Source: Corythucha ciliata | Taxonomy: Eukaryota; Arthropoda; Insecta; Hemiptera; Tingidae | Direction of reading: 5' to 3' | Length of the DNA: 64,000 nucleotides | NCBI GenBank assembly: GCA_038030265.1 | Contig: CM075941.1 | Location: forward strand, 41,664,164-41,728,163 | Shown: positions 23,201-34,599 of the stretch, piece after piece | Layout: each line of letters starts with the position of its first letter | How positions within the stretch are numbered: the first letter of the stretch is position 1 | Translations under genes and position numbers: made by a program | The notes under the pieces: generated by a model | The model's input: the letters and a program-made list of their open reading frames with translations, nothing else | The model's database searches: none | Told to the model about the DNA's origin: nothing

Positions 23201-24856
23201 TACACAGTTTACGCAGGTCTGCGAATTCCTGACAGGGCGTCATTCGTCTCTACGACGGACGAGGTCCAGTTTGGCGGGCTAAATTACTGCACTTACCGTC
23301 CCAGCCTCAGGAGACGAAAATTCTTCTTGAAAACTTTCTTGGGGAAAAATCTGACAGTTATTGGACGGAAAACCCGGAATAGAATTCAACGACAGTTATC
23401 CGGCAGGGATGGTTTAACGGTTAACATGCGCTAATTCAGCTTCTGGGGTCGAATTGACGATTTCTCGCGCCGGATGCATCAGAATTATGTTCTCGCGTGA
23501 AGTTGCCCACCCACCAGATCATAGGCTAGCTACGCCCCTGCAATAAACTAGCGATTTTTCCACTTTTAGCCAAAAATTAGCGTTTTTCTAGTATCCTCGA
23601 ATTGGCGTTTTTTTCGTTTTTAGCTGTGAATAAGCGCAGGGGCGTAGCCAGCATGTGATCTAGGATTGGTCGCCAGGCGCGAAACCAGACCGGGGAAGGG
23701 GGCGGTCGTTCGTGGGTGAAAACGCCCATTCACGGCTAACGGAAATAGCGCTGATTCACAGCTAAACTTGAGAAATAAATCTCATTATTCCGCGATTGAA
23801 ATTGAGAAAACACGAATTTGCGGTTTCGTGGAGAAAATTCCGGGCCGAAATTAAGACAAGGCGCTAATTCATGGTTTATAGAGCTCGTTTCACGGCTAAA
23901 AATGACAAAATAAAGTGCTCGTTCAATCTAGAAATGAGAAAAATCTCTCATTCTGTGGCTGAAATTGAGGGAAAACGCCAATTGACGGCTAAAATTGACG
24001 AATAGCAACCTAACAACGGCTAAAAAGGAAATAACTCTCATTCAAGGGTAAAATTGAGAAAAATCGAACATTTGCAGCTCATATTGAGAAAAGGCGCCAG
24101 TTCGAGGTTTATCGATCTAGCATCCCGGTAAAACTGCGGAAAAGTGCTAGCGGCTACAAGAAAATGCGCGCACCAGCGCATACATTTTTGAAAAAGTGCT
24201 CATTCACCGCTAGAATTGAGGAAAAGTGCTCGTTCGTAAAGGAAATTGAGATAAACACTTTTTTTCAAGATTTCGCGATGCAACACCTGGGCCAGAATTG
24301 ATAAAATACGCTAAGTTGCGGTTTATGTAGACCTTTTGACTACTAAAATTAAAAAAAAAAAAAAAATGGTTCGCTCAAGGCAGAATTGAGAAAAAGCAAA
24401 ATTTGCGGCTAAAATTGGGGAAAAACGCCGATTCGAGTCTAAAATTGAGAAACAATGTTCATCCACGGCTCAAATAAAGTGGAAACTACTCTTTTGAGGC
24501 AGAAATTGACAGAATGCGTACTCGCGAAAATGATTTTTTAACGAGGAAAAAACCAACATTTGGCGTTTTCATGAGTGAAATCCACGTAATTTTTGTTTTG
24601 TGAGCAAAACCAGAGAAAACGTTTTCTTTTCGCGAGAAAAATCCGCGAAATTCCGTTTTTTAGAGAGCGAAATTCGTGAAATTAATTTATTGATGAGTCA
24701 AACCTGGGAAAATGGGGTTTTAGTGTAAAAAAATCAGGCAAATTCACTTCTGCATTTTAAGCCGCCCCACGAAATTGTCGGTCACTTCTACAAACATCCG
24801 CGAAAAATTGGATTTTTAGAGAGCGAAATCCAAGAATTTGTTTTTTCAGTGAGCCA

Positions 24857-24901
<45 letters not shown>

Positions 24902-27900
24902 GCAAGAAAAATAAGGAAAATTGATGGCTGATCGAAATCTGAGATATTGGGTTTTCAGTGAGGCAGAGCTGCTATAATGGTTTTTTACTGTGCAAAATCC
25001 ACGAAAGTTGGTTTTGAATTAGACCACCCCTTGAAATTTGGGTTTCACCACAAAAAAAAAAACGAAATTGGTGTATTAGTGAGCGAAATTCGAGAAATTG
25101 GTTCTTTTGGTTCTTGCTGAGCAAGACCAGCGAAAGTTTTAAAGATACAGAATGTGGCGGTCGTCTTGGATTTTAACGATTTTGTGGAATCTGGAGGTGG
25201 GCAGCTGCCCCACTGAATCTGCCATTTCGATTCTAGGGGAGGGCAACTGCCCACCCCTGCACCCCTACTGAGGTTTGATCAGCGTTGGTTGCCTATCAAT
25301 AGAAGATAAGTACCTTTCTTGCCATACTAGAAAAAAATAAAATAAATAAATCGGAAGAATCCGGGGCCCCCCTTGACGCGGGGCCCCGGGCCCCCGCCTA
25401 AAGACGGCACTGAGATTTTCACTCTTCCATCCAGAATACATTTTGGCACCTTAAAAACTCAATTTCACGGATTTTTGTATTTCCTTCTCCCATTTCGCAC
25501 ATTTTTACGCTTAAAAAAAAACAAAAACAAAAAAAAAAAAAAAACAATCGTGGGCAGCTTTGCTCTTTTAATATAAAATTTTACGGACTTGAGCTCTTTC
25601 GTAACACAATTTCGTGGACTTGGCTGCTTTAAAACCGAATTTCGGGGATTTTTGCCTGATCAAAAACCAAATTTCGTGGCTTTAACTTCTTGTAAAATCA
25701 GTTTCGAGGGTTGGGTCAGTTCAAAAACCTAATTTCCGAAAAACGTAGGACGAAAAAATACATTTTCCGCCAGCAGGCGTCCTACTACTTTCGTCGCAAG
25801 CGTCCTACTTTTTTGTGCCACGCGTCCTCGGAAACCACTTTTACATTTTGTCACCTTGGTCATACTTCCCTTTTTCCAGCTCGAGTAAGAGGTGCTAAAG
25901 CTTCCGTGAATGGCGGCATACCGCCCCCTCTCACCCTTTCTTTCCACCAAAGCGGACCCACCCTCATACAGACAGATAGCCCATGATCCCATGAATAATA
26001 ATAATAATAGTAATAATAAAAGCGTACTCACCCTTGTGTATAGCAGTAAGGCGTTGTGTTTCACAAGGTTCCCAGCGCAGGTGTACAACCTCTGGACTTG
26101 GTCCCCGTCACGAGGATCAGCCATAACTGGCTTCAACCACCTGTCGATTCCCTCTAAATAACCGCACAGTTTATCCTTCAGGCGTTTCTTTTCGAATATA
26201 TCCTGTTGGAGAGAGTATGATGGGGGGGGGAGGAGGTTTATAGAAGATCAAATTAACGGACAGAATTTTAAGACATGACAATTTAGTCGTGTACCTGAGT
26301 CGAGCTAATCTTACTGCCGGCGGCGCTGAAAAATGACAACAAAGGATCACCCAAATAGTTGACGGAGTAACCGTCGGTCAGTTTTCCAACTTCGGGAATT
26401 GAGGCGACGTAATTCGTGAGCTCTTTGATTTCTGTGTGACCGACGTCGGGGCACAGGAAACAGCACTGAATCCAAGCCTGCGGGGCAATGGGTGGAGACG
26501 AAGGGACAGTGAAAACAATTGCTCTGAATCGTTATAACGACGATGATTCTTACCTTAATGATTATTTGATTGTAATGGTGAACCATGTCGGTTTTTGAAC
26601 AGACTAAATTGCACAAAAATCGTCTCTTCACCCTTCATTAAAAAAAAAAAAAAAAAAATAGTTTTTGCCTGAAAACGAACTAAATAACATTTTCAATTAC
26701 CGAAAGTTTCCAGCTTCCGAACAGGCGAAAATATTTATGACGTCCACGGCTCGACTATGATTCCCTAAATCGCAGTACAAATTGACCAAAGTCGCCGCCA
26801 GGTCGGCCGCTTGATTGTGTAGGCCGTTGATTTGAGTCGGAACTTTCGCTAAATATTTACTTAATTGATCCCAAAATTTTTCGACGATAAGAATCGTTTC
26901 TTGGTCTGAAAATGCCGTAAAACCACGACTAGTCAGTTTTTAGTCCGAAAATAATGAGTTTTCTCAGGGACTTACCAGGCTCTTCGGACACCGTGATTAG
27001 TTTTAGACGGTTCAAAAGGGACCGTAGGGCGTCTAGAAGCTTCGCAGACTGATTTTCAGAACACTCGGATAAATAATTAGAAATCCATCGATCTAACAAT
27101 AAATAAATAAATAAATTGGAAGGTTCTAAATGCTAAATAGTCGATCTTACCGATAACTAAATATTGTCCAAGGCTGCAACAGGCGTCGACGGAAAACAAC
27201 TGACAGACTCCGTCGGCGAACAGTTGCCCGAATTGAAAGTCATTGGTCATCGACAGATTATTTACATAGCCGACGACCGGTCCCATCAGATTGGTGACGG
27301 TTCGACCGGTTTTCAGTCGAAGAATTGCGAACGCGATCGTACCTTTTAATATTTCGGCCGGAACGGTCGATTTGGACGATAGGAAAGAGTTGACGATTTC
27401 AACAAATTTGCACTCCTTAAATGAAAAAAAAAAAAAAAAAAAATCGAGCACTAAGGCAATGCCAAAATGTAGGGTGAGGTGTGGGGGACGTACTAATTCG
27501 TCAGTATCGACGGCTATAGCGAGCGTCAGTAATAGTGACACCAAATGGTACTCGCCGATTTGAGACAAAGTTGCCACCTTGCCGGTGGACAACCTTGAAA
27601 AAATTCGCCCTTTCATCACTTTCCAGCTTCTGGGAGAATCTTTAGCTTTTATTAGATGCGAACCTGCGCGGAAAAAGTGTTTTTAACGAGATATTCTTCC
27701 TGAAGTAATTAAAGGCCGGGCAAACCTAAAATCCTTAAAAAGTATTGGTAACTACTCGAAGCGGACGAACGGTTTTTCAAATTTGATTCCACCTGAGCTA
27801 ACAACCCACTGGCGTCCTTGCTAAGAAAAAGAATAAAAATGTCGAAACAAAAGCGGAAGTAAAATGGAATCGCACGCACCTCACGATCGCCATGGAGTCC

Positions 27901-30900
27901 AAAGCGCTTCCTTCGGCGTAAAACCTGCTGTTGAGCCGCTTGTGAAAATATTCCCACAGGGAGACAATCACTTCGACTTTAGGTTCCCAGAAATCGAGAC
28001 AGAGTCTCTCGACGACGTCGAGACACACTCGAAGATCACGCTCGTCAAGGTCATCGAGGCTGACGATCGATTTGACTATTTTTTCTAGAAGAGGGTAATT
28101 ACTTGGAACGGACTGTAACAAACATTCGCATTTTTGAATCGTTTTAAAATGGTAAAAAAAAAGGGTTTTACCGTTTGTTTGAACGTGTACAAATGGCTGA
28201 TAGAGACGGTCATCCACAAGGTGAACAAAATTTTGGAACAGCCTGGAAGTTGACTGGTGATGTCGTCTGCGTCTAGGCAAGCTCCGAAACACTCCCAGAA
28301 ATTCTAAAGGGAAGAACGAAACGGTTGGGATTTAAATTCAAATGCCTCCCACCACCCCAACACCGTCAATCTTACTTGTCCCTCGCCCAGTCGATTCTGA
28401 CTGTCACAAAGGCAAATTAGTAGAATCCACAGTTCTTGAAGACAAGTACACGAAAAAGGCGACTTGCTCGTCAACTCATCCCTTTGAAGCTAATGCGAAT
28501 TGTCTCATTAGTCATTACATTTATTTGAATGTAGGAAGAGGAGGGGTAGTCAGTCCTATACTTTTGTGAATCGCGTCGCAGCCATCGCCGTTAATTCGAC
28601 TAGTAGACGTTCAACGCTCCGACCGGTTAATTCCAAGTGAAGGTCGCCGTCGTTTTTCGAGGAATCACGTTCGCTTGTCGACGTGTTCGCGGTCGAAAGA
28701 CGTCGACGGGCGTGATTGACGACTAGGAGAAGGGTGAGATGGAGCCAACGAACGTCCAGGTGAGCGTGAAATAAATTGTAGGACGCTTGACCGCACTAAT
28801 GGGAGTAGTTAAAACGACAACGGTGAACAATTCAATCAAGTAGAAATACATCCCACACACCCTAAATACAGCCCATAGTGACCCCTGCCAGGGACGGATA
28901 CAGGTAGTGGGCGATCGGGCTGAGCCGATGCCTGCCCCCCCCCCCAACTCTTTGACGGATCCTAGTCCTCCTGAGAAAACTGGTAACTACAGATTAACTT
29001 TTCTCGGTAATGGTCCTTAAGGTAAGCCTACAGAATCCCGGAACTGGCCTATTATAGCATAGGTACAATGAGAACACCTATCAAGTAGGGTTTTCTTATA
29101 ACAGGGACACCCTTTAACCCATGACTCAAGACACAAGGCTATTTTATAGCGTATAGCTAAGCAGTTGGTTCAAAATTCCACCCATTGAGAACACCCAGGA
29201 TACACGTACTCTAAAGGCCTGCCGCAGCAGTTTGTGCCTCACCCTCATGCTGCAGACATTTTCCCCATAATTTGCTGTCTTACATCTGCACCGATACCGA
29301 TTTTATGGTCTCGTTGCAATCTTCAGGGAACTGGGCGTTAGGACTTGATCGGGGACTTAGGCATACTACTTCGTTAGATTCGGCCCAGCAAAGCAGATTG
29401 TGATCTTCGTGTGTAGGTTTTTTTCTCTTAAACCCAGGGGCGCCGTGTAATTAGGGGCGCGTCTAGCAAAATGAGCAGGACAGAGGGAAGGTGGACGAGA
29501 AAAAATGACCTAAGAAGCGCATTTGATTTATGAATATTTCAAAACTATAAAATAGCCGAAAATTGAAGTTTGTTTAAATTTTAGCCGTCAATACAGAGCT
29601 TTTCCTCTACACTTTGTCCGCGAATAGGTGATTTTCCTTAATTTTAGCTGCGAAGTAGCGTTTTCATCCCATGTTAGCGATTTTTCTCCATTTTTGCCAT
29701 GAATTGAAGTTTTCCTCGATTTTTGCAGCAAATTAGCGATTTTTTACCCTTTCAGCAGTGAATTAGCACTTTGAGCTGCAAGTATAGCGTTTTTCGTTTA
29801 TTTCAGCCGCGCTAATTAATTAGTGATTTTTCTCAATATTGACCGCAATTTTTTGTTTTTGTTTTTCAACTTTTATCAATAGACTAGCGGTTTTTTCCAG
29901 GTATACGTCCGAAGTTGCCTTCAGAAGCAACAGATTATTGTCTTTTGCTGAATTTTAGCCCCGAGTCAGCGTTATTACTAAATTTTAGTCGTGAATTGGC
30001 GTTTTCTCTAATATAGTCGTGAATTAGCCGATTTGAATCCGCGAATGAACGTTTTTTCTAGACTATCCGCAAATTATCGGATTTTTTACAAATTTTAGCT
30101 GCCAGTTAATTATCTATTCTTTTCAATTAAGTCCGCGAAATAGGATTGTTCCAGTTTAGCCGGTAAGTAGCGCTTTTTGTCAAAATCATTTGAGAAGGTA
30201 TTTTTCTCAATTTTTTCAGTGGATTAGCGTATGTCCCAATTTTAGCAGCTAATTAGCCATTCTTCTCAATTTCAGTCGTGAATTAGCATTTTTCGAAAAT
30301 TAGCAGTGAATTGTGGCTTTTCACTCTTTTATCCGCGAACGGGCATTTTTTTCTTTTTTTTTTGCAATTTTAGATGCGAATTTGTCATTTTTCTCAATTT
30401 TAGCCCCAAATTAGCGTGTTTTTTTCTATCGAATAGCCTCAGCGGTTTTTTTTTGCCTTTTAGCGCTTGCAGAAAAGGAAAAACCGCGTTACGTCTCAAT
30501 TTTACCAACAGCAAAATAGCGTAAAATTAGAGTTATTTACAGGGCCATTATGTCTTCTGTACCTACCCTGAAGGTCATATTGTTTATGGCCTAAAATGCG
30601 TTTTCCCCAAAAATGGTGCTACTTTGATAGAAAAGAAATGCATGTGCCACCAAAGCGAAAAATCGGCGAAAAATTGGACGTTATGCTGACAGTCAATCTC
30701 GGCCAGTATTCTCAGTCAGCTCGATTTTATATTGGGACGATGGCCTTCAACAGAAAACACAAACCACTGTTTGCCGAGCTTTCGGAATAATTTATTTCCT
30801 TCCTCAGGGCTCACAGTGTATGTCACGAATACTCCATTATTGTGATGTGTGACATTATATTGCCATGCACATCACAATAATGGAGTATTCGTAACATACA

Positions 30901-32543
30901 CTGTGAGCTCTGAGGAAGGAAATAAATTATTCCGAAAGCTCGGCAAACAGTGGTTTGTGTTTTCTGTTGAAGGTCATCGTCCCAAAATAAAATCGAGCTG
31001 GTTATGCTGACACATAAATACTTCTATGGTGAAAGTTTGTTGTGTGCAGCTCGAAGCACCTGGGAGTTATGTCTGTTTTTTCGCCAATTTTACGCTATTT
31101 TTAAGCCTCTTTCTTTAAATAAATTGTTCTATCTCGGTTTTATATGGTCGGATCTGGCCCAAAAAATGACCAGCCTTTCTCAACTTCATAAGAAAGATAA
31201 CCTAAGAATTTCAAGCCGCTAGCATCGATATTGCGGCAACGGAAAAATGGAGCATTTAAAGGGAACATATTTTCCGTGATTCACCAATTCCGGGCCCTAG
31301 AAATGAGATCCAGGCCTGAAACTCTGGCGATCGACTATACTTATGAAAGGTAACATACTGTAGGAGTTTCATCCGAAAAAACATAAAGGCATTTTTGCCC
31401 CCCCCCTTATCCCTTTTAGCCTTTTAGGCCTGAATTTATTCGTTTTCGAACCGAAAATAAGATTGTCAGGCTAAATTGTCTAAATTACTGGGGTGTATTC
31501 GAATGATTTCAGGGCCAAATAGCCATTTTAAGAGGGTTAAAGCTATTTACGGTTTGAGGTTCAGTAGTCAGTTTTGGGGGTTAAGTGCTACCCCAGATTA
31601 CCCATGGCAAATTTGTCTGTTTGTTGCCTTTTGTTTTTTGCAAATTTATTGGTAAAATAACCAGTTTTAGAGGTTAGTTAACAAGGGTGGCGAAAACTCA
31701 CCTTATTCCCGGCAGAATTTCCAGCGTGAAGAAACACGTACTCCGGAAGGCTTGTCAGCTTGCCAAGGTGTCTCATGAAGGTGTCGAGGCGTTCGATTAG
31801 TCGTGGTTGAATCTCTCGAATCAGCCAGTGGTAGGAAGGCTCGCTGATTAGGCTTTTTTTTGTTGTTTTTGAAAGGATAAAGCGAACAATTTAGTCTCTA
31901 CGGTTGGCGAACGGCCGTAAATTGAGGCTTACCGGACGATGAAACTCCTTAGAAATTTGAAAAATTCAACTATCGACCCTCTCAAGTCTATGTACTCTTT
32001 GGACTTTCTAGCCTGAGAAATTATCGTCGAGTACTTTTCATTTATGAGGGAGTCGTTACTAAGGATCATGAGATTTTTACTGTAACAAAAGACGATAATT
32101 CCGCTTTTATTCCCCCCTCTGATGGTCACCGGTTATTCCCGCAAACTCACCAAGCCATTTTAAACAGTTCATCGAGGTGACGATGCACCACCGAGCCTCT
32201 ATCCCAGACGACACCGAACAACCGGACCGGTTGGCAACCGTCACCGGAGTCATCGGTCGACGCGGCCACAGGGCCGGAGGTCAAGTAGAGAAACTCCGAG
32301 GCTTCGTTCGCGTACAGATAGCCCCGTGGGGAGAAATGAAAACGACGAGGGTCGACATCGCCCTGACAGTTGAATCCTTCCAGGATGAAGTCGGGTGTCG
32401 GTTCTGAGTAGAAGGGTGCGGGTTTTAAAGACGAGAGAGAATACTGACAAACAAAAACAGTTTTTTTTGTTTGTTTTTTTACCTGGATCGTCGTCCCATT
32501 GGTGAAACAGTCGAGTGATTTCCGTAGGACCGTCGACGGGCAT
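17228..32543 (-). CDS. MMS22L: MMS22L, homologous-recombination and replication-fork repair protein
   Basis: Twenty coding exons keep frame to 1,135 residues (human about 1,240): 32,483-32,543; 32,151-32,403; 31,933-32,079; 31,702-31,843; 28,562-28,795; 28,376-28,489; 28,172-28,303; 27,880-28,112; 27,726-27,820; 27,494-27,663; 27,151-27,415; 26,976-27,092; 26,701-26,905; 26,554-26,632; 26,295-26,477; 26,032-26,202; 18,113-18,260; 17,810-18,033; 17,550-17,734; 17,228-17,477. Diagnostic matches to vertebrate MMS22L in collinear order include LHAGNSAGNK then LFHAHLDVRWL, CTCLQELWILLICL, LCLDFWEPKVEV then LWEYFHKRLNSRF, SPRSWKVMKGRIFSRL, and a C-terminal block near NVYEVF. The family partner is TONSL, with which it loads RAD51 at broken forks. 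Two introns (7.8 and 2.9 kb) have swollen with repeats. The splice site at 27,726 (GTTTGC) is weak. Confidence 0.92.
18390..18870. repeat. Family E degenerate array
   Basis: Units of about 28-32 bases resembling GAAACTTGCAATTTCGCGGA followed by TATTTAG. The same family recurs at 53,560-53,900. Confidence 0.6.
19150..19835. repeat. Family A array (forward)
   Basis: Degenerate units with CGCGGCTAAAATTGAGAAAA at roughly 30-base spacing. It starts just after CAGTAGCGTAGCGGCG (19,107), which resembles a transposon end. The partner end was not found. Confidence 0.65.
19845..20345. repeat. 15-base minisatellite (GTTACCATAGCAACG type)
   Basis: Alternating 15-base units CATAGCAACGGTTGC and CATGGTAACGGTTAC. 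The unit is largely self-complementary. All three frames stay partly open, giving runs of HSNGCHGN-like peptide that are artefacts. It is split by the insertion at 19,989-20,124, and a short second array of the same unit lies at 21,645-21,765. Confidence 0.8.
19989..20124. mobile_element. Small inverted-repeat element inside the minisatellite
   Basis: The left end AGGTCCGTTCCATTGTTT is matched exactly by AAACAATGGAACGGACCT at the right, and the next bases also pair imperfectly (CGAGCG and CACTCGCG side). It is 136 bases and non-coding. Confidence 0.75.
20350..20748. mobile_element. Dispersed inverted-repeat element, copy 1
   Basis: The ends TTCAAACCAACGATGTATAA and TATATATCGTTGATTCAAAC are inverted, followed inward by CTGGATTGCTCAT and its complement. 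The interior (TGGATGAGAGGGGTGTAGTT, then CTTTATCAGG-like words) matches the complement of 57,640-57,830. Copy 1 carries a nested 137-base element. Confidence 0.7.
20383..20519. mobile_element. PIF/Harbinger-like MITE with CTG target duplication
   Basis: The ends GGGGCCTATTCTCTA and TAGAGAATAGGCCCC are exact inverted repeats. CTG flanks both sides (20,380-20,382 and 20,520-20,522). The related sequence at 57,778-57,800 has an uninterrupted ACTGGATTG, which is the empty site with one CTG. A three-base CWG target and G-rich ends suit the PIF/Harbinger superfamily. Confidence 0.85.
20750..21644. other. Intronic sequence without assigned features
   Basis: Mostly AT-rich with no gene signal. A short ACATGTAAAAAACTTTTCATG-like self-complementary word lies near 20,950-20,970. 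Confidence 0.35.
21645..21765. repeat. Second short array of the 15-base minisatellite
   Basis: Copies of CATAGCAACGGTTACCATGG-type units, continuous in type with 19,845-20,345. Confidence 0.7.
22330..23070. repeat. Family B array (forward)
   Basis: Units such as AAAACCCATTTTTGCTGGTC then TGACTC and CCAATTTCGCGGTTGTTTTC recur at about 30-35 bases. A-runs of 12-20 interrupt it. Confidence 0.6.
23550..24530. repeat. Family A array (short reverse part, then forward)
   Basis: About 95 bases in reverse orientation (23,550-23,635) precede the 23,638 element end. Forward units of the CTAATTCACGGCTAAAATTG type follow to about 24,530. Confidence 0.65.
24540..25140. repeat. Family B array (reverse)
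   Basis: Units with GAGCGAAATCCGCGAAATTG then GTTTTTTAG recur at about 30-33 bases. A T-run of more than 30 bases (24,866-24,899) sits where a unit's T-stretch has expanded. Confidence 0.6.
25430..25740. repeat. Family B array (forward)
   Basis: Several units with CAATTTCGTGGACTTGGCTG-like words. It lies just after GGCGGGGG-rich sequence and GACGGCACTG (ending near 25,412), which resembles the right end of the 3,113-4,732 element family. Confidence 0.5.
29560..30530. repeat. Family A array (reverse)
   Basis: Units of TTTTTCTCAATTTTAGCCGC plus GAATTAGCG type with heavy divergence, including one copy of GTGAATTAGCGTTTTTC class words in most 30-base steps. Confidence 0.7.
30719..30999. repeat. 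Long near-perfect hairpin
   Basis: Arms of about 130 bases run from AGCTCGATTTTATATTGGGA (30,719) to CACAATAATGGAGTATTCGT and back to AAAATAAAATCGAGCT (30,999), with only a few mismatches and a loop of about 18 bases. GTTATGCTGACA occurs on both sides (30,680-30,691 and 31,001-31,012), as an insertion duplication would. Confidence 0.85.
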
Positions 32544-32895
32544 GACTAAATCATTTTAGTCGAAAAAAAACCGTAAACATGAAACACTTGTAAACATTCC
32601 CATCCCACCCTAATCACTGGCGGGAAATCCACCCACCTGAACCAAAGAAAAACCTTTTTAAAATCTTACCGCTAATTAACGCGGAAAACGCTAATTATAC
32701 GCCCGGAAAACTTCAAATTTCATCTTGTACGCGTGCATAAAATACCCAAAAATAATTAATTTCACAAAAACAAAAAACGACATCCCAAGTTCTCAAAGGG
32801 GAGGTTTACTTGTGGTTATCTGCAACGAAAGGTTATCATTGTTTTTAGATTGTCAAAATCCAAACCCGGAGTGTGAAATTTGAAATTTACTCAAA
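32544..32895. promoter_or_regulatory. Shared intergenic region, divergent MMS22L and TRAPPC3
   Basis: The two start codons are 352 bases apart and point away from each other, so the promoters of both genes (and their 5' leaders, if unspliced) must lie here. No TATA box stands out. A head-to-head arrangement of two housekeeping-type genes suggests a bidirectional promoter, which is inference. Confidence 0.5.
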
Positions 32896-33655
32896 ATGGC
32901 ACGACCGGGAGCCAGATTGGACTCTAAAAAAGTGGTGAGTATCATTTTATTATCGTTATTACAGTAAATCAAGAAACATGGTAATTAACTGCCGCGACTG
33001 CCCTCCCCAGAACTCCGAGCTGTTCACGTTGACCTATGGAGCTCTAGTTTCCCAGTTGATGAGAGACTACGACAATGTGGACGACGTTAATAAACAATTG
33101 GAACGAATGGGATACAATATCGGTATACGTCTCATCGAGGATTTCCTCGCTAAAACCGGTTCGGGTCGTTGTTTCGACTTTAGAGACACCGCCGACAAGA
33201 TACAGGTGATCGCGGTCGCCCGGTGTTGCACCCCCCCCCCCCGGCTCCTTCAATTTTTTAGTTGTTTATTCAACTTTTGCTAGACGGCTTTTAAACTCTA
33301 CCTGGGTGTGACACCGACGATAGCTAACTGGAGTCAAACAGCCGACGAGTTCTCCCTACAGTTTGACGTCAATCCATTGACGGAGTTTGTCGAATTGCCA
33401 GATCATTGCGTCGGATTAAAGTATTGCAATATACTCACCGGGGTTCTTAGGGGAGCACTGGAAATGGTAAAATAACTGTGTAAAGGCGTGGGGGACCAGG
33501 AAGGCGCTTTTCAAGACTTTTGAATTTTCCAAAAGGTTCAAATGGATGTGTCCTCGACGATTCTGCAGGACCACCTGAAAGGGGACGCTTGCACTGAGCT
33601 TCGAGTCAAATTTATTAAGAGATTTGAAGACGCCATACCAGCGGGAGAGGACTAA
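32896..33655 (+). CDS. TRAPPC3: TRAPPC3 (Bet3), TRAPP vesicle-tethering subunit
   Basis: Four exons keep frame: 32,896-32,934; 33,011-33,205; 33,284-33,466; 33,536-33,655. The product is 178 residues (human 180). Strong family matches: NSELFTLTYGALVSQL at the start, VNKQLERMGYNIG, then RLIEDFLAKTGSGRC (the Cys is the conserved palmitoylated position), FVELPDHC and the end VLRGALEMVQMDV followed by a KRFEDAIPAGED-type tail. The protein forms the core heterodimers of TRAPP complexes, which tether vesicles and activate Rab1/Ypt1 at the ER-Golgi step. Introns are 69-78 bases, one with a 13-base C-run. Divergent from MMS22L. Confidence 0.97.
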
Positions 33656-34380
33656 AGTCGTGCGATGTAATCACTCGCGTTTATATGTAGCGTAAAAATG
33701 TATTTAACTTTTAAGTTTATTTTTTAAAGACACACGTATCAGCAGAGGTTTGGGTTTTTGTTTGGTCGAAACGGTCCAACGGTGGACCCAACCTCAAACA
33801 AGCTGACAATTTGACATGAGGAGACTTTCCAGACTGCTTCAGGTCTCGCCCTGTCTTCAGGTTTTCTCTCTCCCTCCCCCATGATTTGTGGGGCCCTGAG
33901 GCTCTCTAGGCTTCGTGAGGCCTCAGTTTTTGCCCTCCAAAGGTGCCAAATTGCCAATTTTTAGGACTTGCCTATATAAAGTCGTACATTTGACGTTCCC
34001 TAGCTCATTTATCGCTATAATCTGACAGGTATTAATCTTCTTGGACACCCTTTGGTCTAAAGGACTCGGTTTTCTCAAAATGTGGTCAATGCTCAATGAG
34101 TTCCCTGAAGGATTCAATAGCGTAGGAGAGCCCCCCTCCCCCTACACACATACATTCGATGCATACATAAAGTGTGAAAACCCGAACGCAAAGCGTCTAG
34201 AACCCTTCCCTACCAATCAAATTGTCCTGAGCCCTCAGCATAGGGCTGGAAGGGCATGGGCATCTTTTTTGTTCAAAGTCCCCTCCCCCTAGCCCTTCAC
34301 CATTAGCTACAGCCAGCCAACAGCCATACATTTTCAACCTTCACATCATACTACATCCTCTTCACCTCTTTACCATAGCT
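33656..34380. other. No recognisable feature
   Basis: TRAPPC3 3' region followed by unique-looking sequence. Open frames here are short and show no family or splice support. Confidence 0.35.
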
Positions 34381-34599
34381 TGTTCCAGTGTAACACGGCG
34401 GTGCGGGGGGGGGATCTGACGCGCCTGTGTAGTTTCATTTTGTTGTTGCGAGGGTTTATTACTGTGGGGCCTTTCTCGTTCCTCCCCACGGCGGGTCACT
34501 TTTCTTCTTGAAGGTTGAAAAAAAAGGGCCTCTCCGCCACCTCATTCCACCACCCATACCACCGCCACTTCTTCTTGTTGTGTGTTGAGCGGGGCTTTT

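Larger units (their letters stand above)
22173..25270. mobile_element. Mosaic of CAGKRGGCGTAGC-ended elements carrying family A and B arrays
   Basis: Four ends are visible: CAGTAGGCGTAGCTAG at 22,173; its inverted partner class GCTAGCTACGCCCCTG ending 23,541; CAGGGGCGTAGCCAGC at 23,638; and CACCCCTACTG ending 25,270. The outer two share about 80 bases, including ACTCGAAATTGAAGCCGC in diverged form and GTGGGGCAGC. No target duplication could be matched, so the order of insertions is unresolved. Confidence 0.55.
18261..26031 (-). other. 7.8 kb MMS22L intron filled with repeats
   Basis: The intron is phase 0, between the 57-residue exon ending LLLYTR and the exon starting SKPNTILQQL. It holds family A, B and E arrays, a 15-base minisatellite, several inverted-repeat elements and (ATAATA)-type runs. 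Neither strand shows another gene inside it. Confidence 0.8.
28796..31701 (-). other. 2.9 kb MMS22L intron with an array and a large hairpin
   Basis: A phase 0 intron. It contains single transposon-end words (CAGGGACGGATACAGG at 28,888 and CAGGGGCGCCGTG at 29,436), a reverse family A array and a 280-base hairpin. From 31,020 to 31,700 nothing is assignable. Confidence 0.75.

Noticed and set aside
23400..23470. tRNA-like box A (TGGTTTAACGGTTAACATG) and a weak box B
   Set aside because: Box B (GGGTCGAATTG) is poor and the stems do not close. It could be a SINE head, but no second copy was recognised in the window.
25729..26136. 135-codon frame read as one protein
   Set aside because: Only the part 26,032-26,136 is an MMS22L exon; the remainder is intron with an (ATA)n run and array sequence.
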